Below, in pieces: positions 59,847-64,000 of a stretch of 64,000 bases of DNA (within the stretch, counting starts at the first letter, position 1; the number at the start of each line of letters is the position of its first letter). The translations under genes and the position numbers were made by a program. Location of the stretch: the NCBI GenBank assembly GCA_049115815.1, contig JAGDZO010000010.1:186001-250000 (forward strand). Reading direction: 5' to 3'. The DNA comes from Marinoscillum sp049115815. GTDB taxonomy: Bacteria; Bacteroidota; Bacteroidia; Cytophagales; Cyclobacteriaceae. The notes beneath the pieces were generated by a model. The model searched no databases and had not been told where the DNA came from. It saw only the letters and a program-made list of their open reading frames with translations.

Positions 59847-60728
59847 ATGAGTACGCCCATACTTTTGGATGGTAAAAAAATCGCCTCTGATATAAAAAGT
59901 GAAATATCAGCACGCGTTAGTGAATTGAAGACCCAAGACTTTAGGGCTCCAAATTTGGCTATCATTATTGTAGGCGATGATGGTGCGAGTCATACTTACG
60001 TCAATGGTAAAATTGCCGCATGCAAATCCGTGGGATTTGATTTCACACTCATGCATTTTGCCAGCACTATTTCCGAAACTAAGTTGATCAAGCACGTTGA
60101 AAACCTTAACGCTGACGAAGATATAGATGGCTTTATTGTCCAATTGCCGTTACCTGAGCATATTTCTGTAGAGAAAGTTACTGAGAGCGTCAAGCCTGTA
60201 AAAGATGTTGACGGGTTCACCAACCAGAATTTTGGGAGCATTATATCCAAGAAACAATTAATCATGCCGGCTACTCCTTTTGGCGTTATGGAGCTCTTAC
60301 GGAGATACAAGGTAGAAACAGAGGGTAAACATTGCGTGATAGTAGGTGCGAGTCGTTTGGTGGGAGCACCTTTAGGAATGATGATGACTGAGGAAGGAAG
60401 AGCAACTGTTACACTTTGTCACAAATACACCGAAGATTTAGCATCTCATACCAAGGCAGCTGATATTCTAATAGTCGCCGTAGGGAAACCAGGTCTTATC
60501 TCAGGAGAAATGATAAAAGAAGGAGCCGTAGTAGTGGATGTAGGTACTTCTCGAATTGAGGATAAGACTAGGAAATCTGGATTTCGATTGGTTGGAGATG
60601 TGGTTTTTGAAGAAGCCTCCGCTAAATGCTCATACATTACACCAGTTCCCGGCGGGGTTGGGCCTATGACCATCGCTTCATTGTTACTCAATACCTTAAA
60701 GTCTTATGAAGAGCAGCACATTCAATAA
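59847..60728 (+). CDS. folD: Bifunctional methylenetetrahydrofolate dehydrogenase/cyclohydrolase
   Basis: Interconverts 5,10-methylene-THF and 10-formyl-THF. The 293-residue protein has the substrate lysine in THTYVNGKIAAC (here SHTYVNGKIAAC, about 49-60), VDGFIVQLPLPEH (here IDGFIVQLPLPEH), the NAD(P) loop VIVGASRLVGAPLG, and the C-terminal PVPGGVGPMTIASLLLNT. It overlaps queE by 23 bases. Confidence 0.97.
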   Translation: MSTPILLDGKKIASDIKSEISARVSELKTQDFRAPNLAIIIVGDDGASHTYVNGKIAACKSVGFDFTLMHFASTISETKLIKHVENLNADEDIDGFIVQLPLPEHISVEKVTESVKPVKDVDGFTNQNFGSIISKKQLIMPATPFGVMELLRRYKVETEGKHCVIVGASRLVGAPLGMMMTEEGRATVTLCHKYTEDLASHTKAADILIVAVGKPGLISGEMIKEGAVVVDVGTSRIEDKTRKSGFRLVGDVVFEEASAKCSYITPVPGGVGPMTIASLLLNTLKSYEEQHIQ

Positions 60729-61338
60729 TGTGCTTAAAATAGATAGTCTTCCACTCATGGAATCTTTTTTAACGATTCAGGGAGAAGGAAGCCATAGCGG
60801 ACGAACTGCTTTTTTTATTCGTTTAGGAGGGTGTGAGGTAGGATGTGTTTGGTGTGATGTCAAAGAGTCTTGGGATGCCAAAAATCATCCAAAATCCACT
60901 GTTCAAAGCATTGTAAAAGCAGCCAAAGAATCGGGCACAAAGATTGCTGTGATTACTGGCGGAGAGCCGTTAATGTATGATCTCGAAAACTTAACCGAAC
61001 AACTTATTGCAGCGGGCATCAAAACACATGTGGAAACTGCCGGAGTTTATCCCATTACAGGGAAATGGGATTGGGTGTGTTTTTCACCAAAGAAGTTTAA
61101 AGAGCCAAACTCATTATATTACAATCAGTCGGATGAGTTAAAAGTTGTTATTTATAACAAGTCAGATTTTAAATGGGCAGAACAGCATGCAGAAAAGTGC
61201 AATTCGAATATGCAGTTGTTTTTGCAACCAGAGTGGTCCAAAAAAGACCAAATGACTCCTTTGATCGTTGACTATGTCAAGAAAAACCCGAAATGGAGGA
61301 TATCGCTACAGACTCACAAATACCTAAATATTCCTTAA
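60706..61338 (+). CDS. queE: 7-carboxy-7-deazaguanine synthase
   Basis: A radical SAM enzyme of queuosine precursor synthesis. The 210-residue protein has the cluster motif CEVGCVWC (C43, C47, C50), GEG at 26-28 in the N-terminal FLTIQGEGSHSG, and TGGEPLMY. The start at ATG 60706 overlaps folD by 23 bases; a GTG at 60730 would avoid this and also keep the cluster, so the start is uncertain. It overlaps the next gene by 46 bases. QueA is elsewhere in the window. Confidence 0.9.
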   Translation: MKSSTFNNVLKIDSLPLMESFLTIQGEGSHSGRTAFFIRLGGCEVGCVWCDVKESWDAKNHPKSTVQSIVKAAKESGTKIAVITGGEPLMYDLENLTEQLIAAGIKTHVETAGVYPITGKWDWVCFSPKKFKEPNSLYYNQSDELKVVIYNKSDFKWAEQHAEKCNSNMQLFLQPEWSKKDQMTPLIVDYVKKNPKWRISLQTHKYLNIP

Positions 61339-63224
61339 AGGATTTTGGAAGGCACCTTCTTGCTTTTTTATTGGTGCTTTATTCGTTTCTGCTATTAAGT
61401 CAATCTCCCAACAAGCGCGCGGTTAAACTCACCGACAAGGCAGAAGAGGCAGTTAGATTTAGAGATTTCAGCAGTGCTAAGTCAATGCTCTTAAAAGCTA
61501 TAGATATTGATCCCTCATATATAAAATCTTATTTAGGACTGGCTGCTATTTTCAATATCTATCAAGAGACGGATTCAGCGTGCGCATATTACAATGCCAT
61601 GGTGAGATCTGTTTCAGATTCTGAGATCAGTCAGAATTTGTGGAATAAAATTGCTGGCATAAATTATGAAACAGGGAATTATTCCTTAGCTCAGGAAGCC
61701 CTGAGACGTGTAAATGAACCTGACTCCTTTTTACTGAAGTGTATTGACTATTCGGTCCGATCAACCTTAGATCCTAAGGATATTTTAATTGAAGAGTTGC
61801 CTCCAAGTATTAACGCATTTGGATTGCAGTATTTTCCAGTTCTCACCATTGATGAAAATACGATCATATATACTAAACGGGACGCTTCCGATCCTTCGGC
61901 AGATGAGGATATCATGATTAGTAAAAAAATCAAAGGTGAATGGATTCCTGCCCAGTCCATTTCTCCTCAGATCAATACGAGATTTAACGAGGGTGCATGC
62001 AGCATTTCAGCTGATGGCAGTATCTTGATTTTCACCGCTTGCGAAGGACGAGAGCTGATTGGTAGTTGTGATCTGTTCATTACCAAGCGCGTTGGAAATA
62101 GATGGTCCAAACCCGAAAATCTCGGAAACACTATTAATTCTCCCTATTGGGATTCTCAGCCAGCTTTAAGTGCAGATGGAAGAATGCTTTACTTCTCATC
62201 GAATAGACCAGGAGGGTTTGGGAAACGAGACATTTGGAAGAGTAAGTATGTTGATAGTGCGTGGGTGGACCCGGTTAATATGGGATCAGCTATCAATACT
62301 AAATGGGATGAGATTACACCTTTTATTCACTCTAGTAACTCCACGTTGTTCTTTTCTTCTCAAGGCCACATAGGTCTTGGGGGATTTGATATTTATTATT
62401 CACATCTCAAAGACAGTGATTGTAGTGCTCCTGTGAATTTAGGATTCCCAATCAACACCAAGGATGAGGAGCTTTCCTTATTTATAAACGCTAGCGGCAA
62501 CACCGCATATTTTTCGAAAGAGTCAGTGGTTAAATCGGTTAACAACAGAAGTGTTTTGGTGAAAATGCCATTTCAATCGGACACTATTATTCAGATGAAG
62601 TCAAGTTATGTGGTCGGCCTGGTTTACGAGGAGAGCACAGGGAAGCCGCTTGCATCTCAATTTAGGATGTACAACCTTAACGATAGTACTGACAAGTACT
62701 TGGTTAGTTCTGATTCAATTACAGGCAAATTTTATTTGGTATTGAGTGAGGGGAATGAATATGGGGTGTTTATTGAAAAGAGCGGATACATTTTTGAAAA
62801 CTTAAGGTTTGAACCAAAGGAATCTTCAGTGTTGTATCCCGACACGATTAATATATCATTGACGCCTTTAAAAAATGGAGGAGAGGTAATTCTGGAAAAT
62901 ATTTTTTTCGAGATCAATTCAGCCACGCTTAATATGAAGTCCAAATCTTCACTGGATGATATATATAACTACCTCAAGAAAAATTCCCATTTTAATTTTA
63001 CCATCGAAGGCCATACAGACAGCATTGGTTCAGATGCTTACAATCTTGAGCTGTCCAGAAGAAGAGCACTCTCAGTTGCACAATATTTAACTGATCGAGG
63101 AGTAGATCCTAAGAGAATTACAATTAAGGGATTGGGGAGTTCTATACCATTGTCTTCCAATCAAACCGAGCAAGGTCGCAAGATCAACCGTAGAATCACA
63201 TTTCGAGTCACTCCAGAGGGGTAA
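61293..63224 (+). CDS. PD40 repeat/OmpA-like outer-membrane protein
   Basis: A 643-residue envelope protein. It has a long basic N-terminal region before a signal-like hydrophobic core (about residues 22-38), TPR-like helices (about 45-150), PD40/TolB-like beta-propeller repeats (about 180-420, such as ALSADGRMLYFSSNRPGGFGKRDIW), a carboxypeptidase-regulatory-like strand unit (about 445-525) and a C-terminal OmpA peptidoglycan-binding domain (FEINSATLNMKSKSSLDDI, EGHTDSIGSDAYNLELSRRRA). The start overlaps queE by 46 bases and no later ATG precedes the hydrophobic core. Confidence 0.9.
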   Translation: MEDIATDSQIPKYSLKDFGRHLLAFLLVLYSFLLLSQSPNKRAVKLTDKAEEAVRFRDFSSAKSMLLKAIDIDPSYIKSYLGLAAIFNIYQETDSACAYYNAMVRSVSDSEISQNLWNKIAGINYETGNYSLAQEALRRVNEPDSFLLKCIDYSVRSTLDPKDILIEELPPSINAFGLQYFPVLTIDENTIIYTKRDASDPSADEDIMISKKIKGEWIPAQSISPQINTRFNEGACSISADGSILIFTACEGRELIGSCDLFITKRVGNRWSKPENLGNTINSPYWDSQPALSADGRMLYFSSNRPGGFGKRDIWKSKYVDSAWVDPVNMGSAINTKWDEITPFIHSSNSTLFFSSQGHIGLGGFDIYYSHLKDSDCSAPVNLGFPINTKDEELSLFINASGNTAYFSKESVVKSVNNRSVLVKMPFQSDTIIQMKSSYVVGLVYEESTGKPLASQFRMYNLNDSTDKYLVSSDSITGKFYLVLSEGNEYGVFIEKSGYIFENLRFEPKESSVLYPDTINISLTPLKNGGEVILENIFFEINSATLNMKSKSSLDDIYNYLKKNSHFNFTIEGHTDSIGSDAYNLELSRRRALSVAQYLTDRGVDPKRITIKGLGSSIPLSSNQTEQGRKINRRITFRVTPEG

Positions 63225-63487
63225 TTGCAGAAGGTTGCATTTTTTTCATTTTTTTTTCAAGTTTTTTTCCAAAATATATAATAGGAAAATAGTTCAATTG
63301 ACAATGATTATTTTGTCATTGAATGGTCTAAAGCCAATTTTTTACTGATTATAGTGTAAAAAGGCTTTTTTACAATGATTTGATAGGAATTACGAGTATT
63401 CCTTTAGTCTCTTCCTTTCTTGTTGATTATGATGGAATTGTTATAGATTTAGAGTTGAAACATAATGTTCAATTTAAACAGTTTAAT
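63225..63487. other. AT-rich gap upstream of the SusC gene
   Basis: This 263-base gap holds no gene. It starts with T-rich tracts after the OmpA stop (63238-63270), then has an imperfect inverted repeat with TGACAA / TTGTCA arms (63299-63322 area) and a strong A/T hairpin TGTAAAAAG-g-CTTTTTTACA (63355-63374). No sigma-type promoter box could be identified with confidence. Confidence 0.5.
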
Positions 63488-64000
63488 ATGAAGAGGATTC
63501 TACTACTGAGTTTCACGTTCTCTTTTGTCTTTGTCCTTGGGGCAATGGCACAAAGAACGGTTTCAGGAAATGTCACCGATGATACAGGTGAGACAGTTCC
63601 GGGAATTAATGTAGTTCTGAAAGGAACTACCAACGGTACTACTACCGATCTGGATGGAAATTACAGATTGAGTGTACCAGAAGAAGGAGGCACGTTGGTG
63701 TTTTCGTTTATTGGTTTAGCCACTCAAGAAGTTGAGGTTGGTGCTAGATCAGTAATTGATGTTGCTATGGCATCTGATGTTAAGCAATTAGCAGAGGTTG
63801 TTGTGACAGGGGTTGGACTTGCTACTGACACTAGAGAGCTTTCTGTATCAGTTGCTAAAGTTTCTGAAGAATTACTTCAGACTGTACCAGCTACAGACCC
63901 AGCTTCAGCTCTTAGAGCAAAAGTTGCTGGTGTAAGAGTTACATCTACGGGTGGTTCTCCTGGAGCTGCTCCAGAGATTACTTTGAGAGGTGCGACATCT
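63488..64000 (+). CDS. SusC/RagA-type TonB-linked outer-membrane receptor, 5' end
   Basis: The first 171 codons of a large receptor that runs off the window. It has a signal peptide (1-20, ending GAMAQ), a carboxypeptidase-regulatory-like domain (VSGNVTDDTGETVPGINVVLKGTT, about 23-100), and the start of the plug domain with the SusC hallmark LAEVVVTGVG and ASALRAKVAGVRV. These import glycans, peptides or other nutrients together with a SusD lipoprotein, which would be expected downstream outside the window. Confidence 0.92.
   Translation, partial: MKRILLLSFTFSFVFVLGAMAQRTVSGNVTDDTGETVPGINVVLKGTTNGTTTDLDGNYRLSVPEEGGTLVFSFIGLATQEVEVGARSVIDVAMASDVKQLAEVVVTGVGLATDTRELSVSVAKVSEELLQTVPATDPASALRAKVAGVRVTSTGGSPGAAPEITLRGATS

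Noticed and set aside
1..64000. tRNA or rRNA genes, insertion sequences, CRISPR arrays and prophage genes
   Set aside because: None was found: gaps are short, no cloverleaf or repeat-spacer pattern was seen, and no transposase, integrase or phage protein is encoded.

Overview
The window is a 64 kb stretch of chromosome from a Bacteroidota bacterium, most likely an environmental or marine member of the Cytophagales. Evidence for this: a SusC/RagA-type TonB-linked receptor begins at the right edge. Many genes are Bacteroidota-type (LptD-like protein, PD40-OmpA protein, DUF349, DUF2795 and DUF2461 proteins, OxyR with its cysteine pair). Promoters fit the Bacteroidota consensus TTTG-N18-20-TAnnTTTG rather than the enterobacterial -35/-10. 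Shine-Dalgarno sequences are weak. Base composition is moderately AT-rich throughout, with no obvious island of foreign composition. I cannot name the genus from sequence alone.

Layout. 1-5.2 kb: the 3' end of a ComA-like phosphosulfolactate synthase gene, a DUF368 lipid-carrier transporter, aroE, uvrB and a VOC protein. 5.3-10 kb: a large helical protein of unknown function, leuA, a DUF2461 protein and a secreted DinB-like protein. 10.2-16.6 kb (minus): rpsT, radC, a DUF1684 protein, then pheT, a coiled-coil protein, zapA and rny. 16.7-18.3 kb: two secreted proteins. 18.4-21 kb (minus): the translation operon rplM-rpsI-rpsB-tsf. 21-24.8 kb (minus): a membrane-anchored aminopeptidase, then a PhoB/PhoR-like two-component system overlapping an RluA-family gene. 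24.8-33.5 kb: recA, a MacB-type permease, queA-ispD, DUF2795, DUF349, ettA, a 52-residue zinc-ribbon membrane protein and a DUF72 protein. 33.5-35.6 kb (minus): a lipoprotein and a two-gene arsenosugar-type unit (arsS plus an AhpD-like protein). 35.8-41.4 kb: aroA and aroB flanking a 54-codon ORF, a proline dehydrogenase and lysS. 41.4-43.5 kb (minus): a thioredoxin-fold protein, murI, a TfoX-N protein and a GNAT protein. 43.6-46.3 kb: oxyR, an unknown protein, yebC and a receiver-only regulator. 46.3-52.6 kb: an envelope block (lptD, divergent from an amidase and an MCE/MlaD protein) and an acyl-CoA carboxylase beta subunit. 52.7-61.3 kb: a SirB1-like protein, a phosphopantetheinyl transferase, WD40, DivIVA-domain, folB, an IscA-like protein, YkvA, dtd, lepA, folD and queE. 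61.3-64 kb: a PD40-OmpA protein and the start of a SusC receptor.

Most of the window is core housekeeping: translation, aromatic, leucine and folate metabolism, envelope assembly and DNA repair. I found no tRNA or rRNA gene, insertion sequence, prophage, CRISPR array or recognisable defence system. There is no stretch over 300 bases without a gene; the longest gap is about 263 bases, before the SusC gene. I do not see strong evidence for an undescribed multi-gene system. The observations I rate most worth checking are small: stop codons placed in the loops of strong hairpins (ispD, lysS, mlaD); a twin-hairpin leader before pheT; an IscA-like protein missing its Cys-x-Cys tail; a DivIVA-domain protein in a Gram-negative lineage; an arsenosugar-type pair without a methyltransferase beside it; and two very small membrane-protein ORFs.
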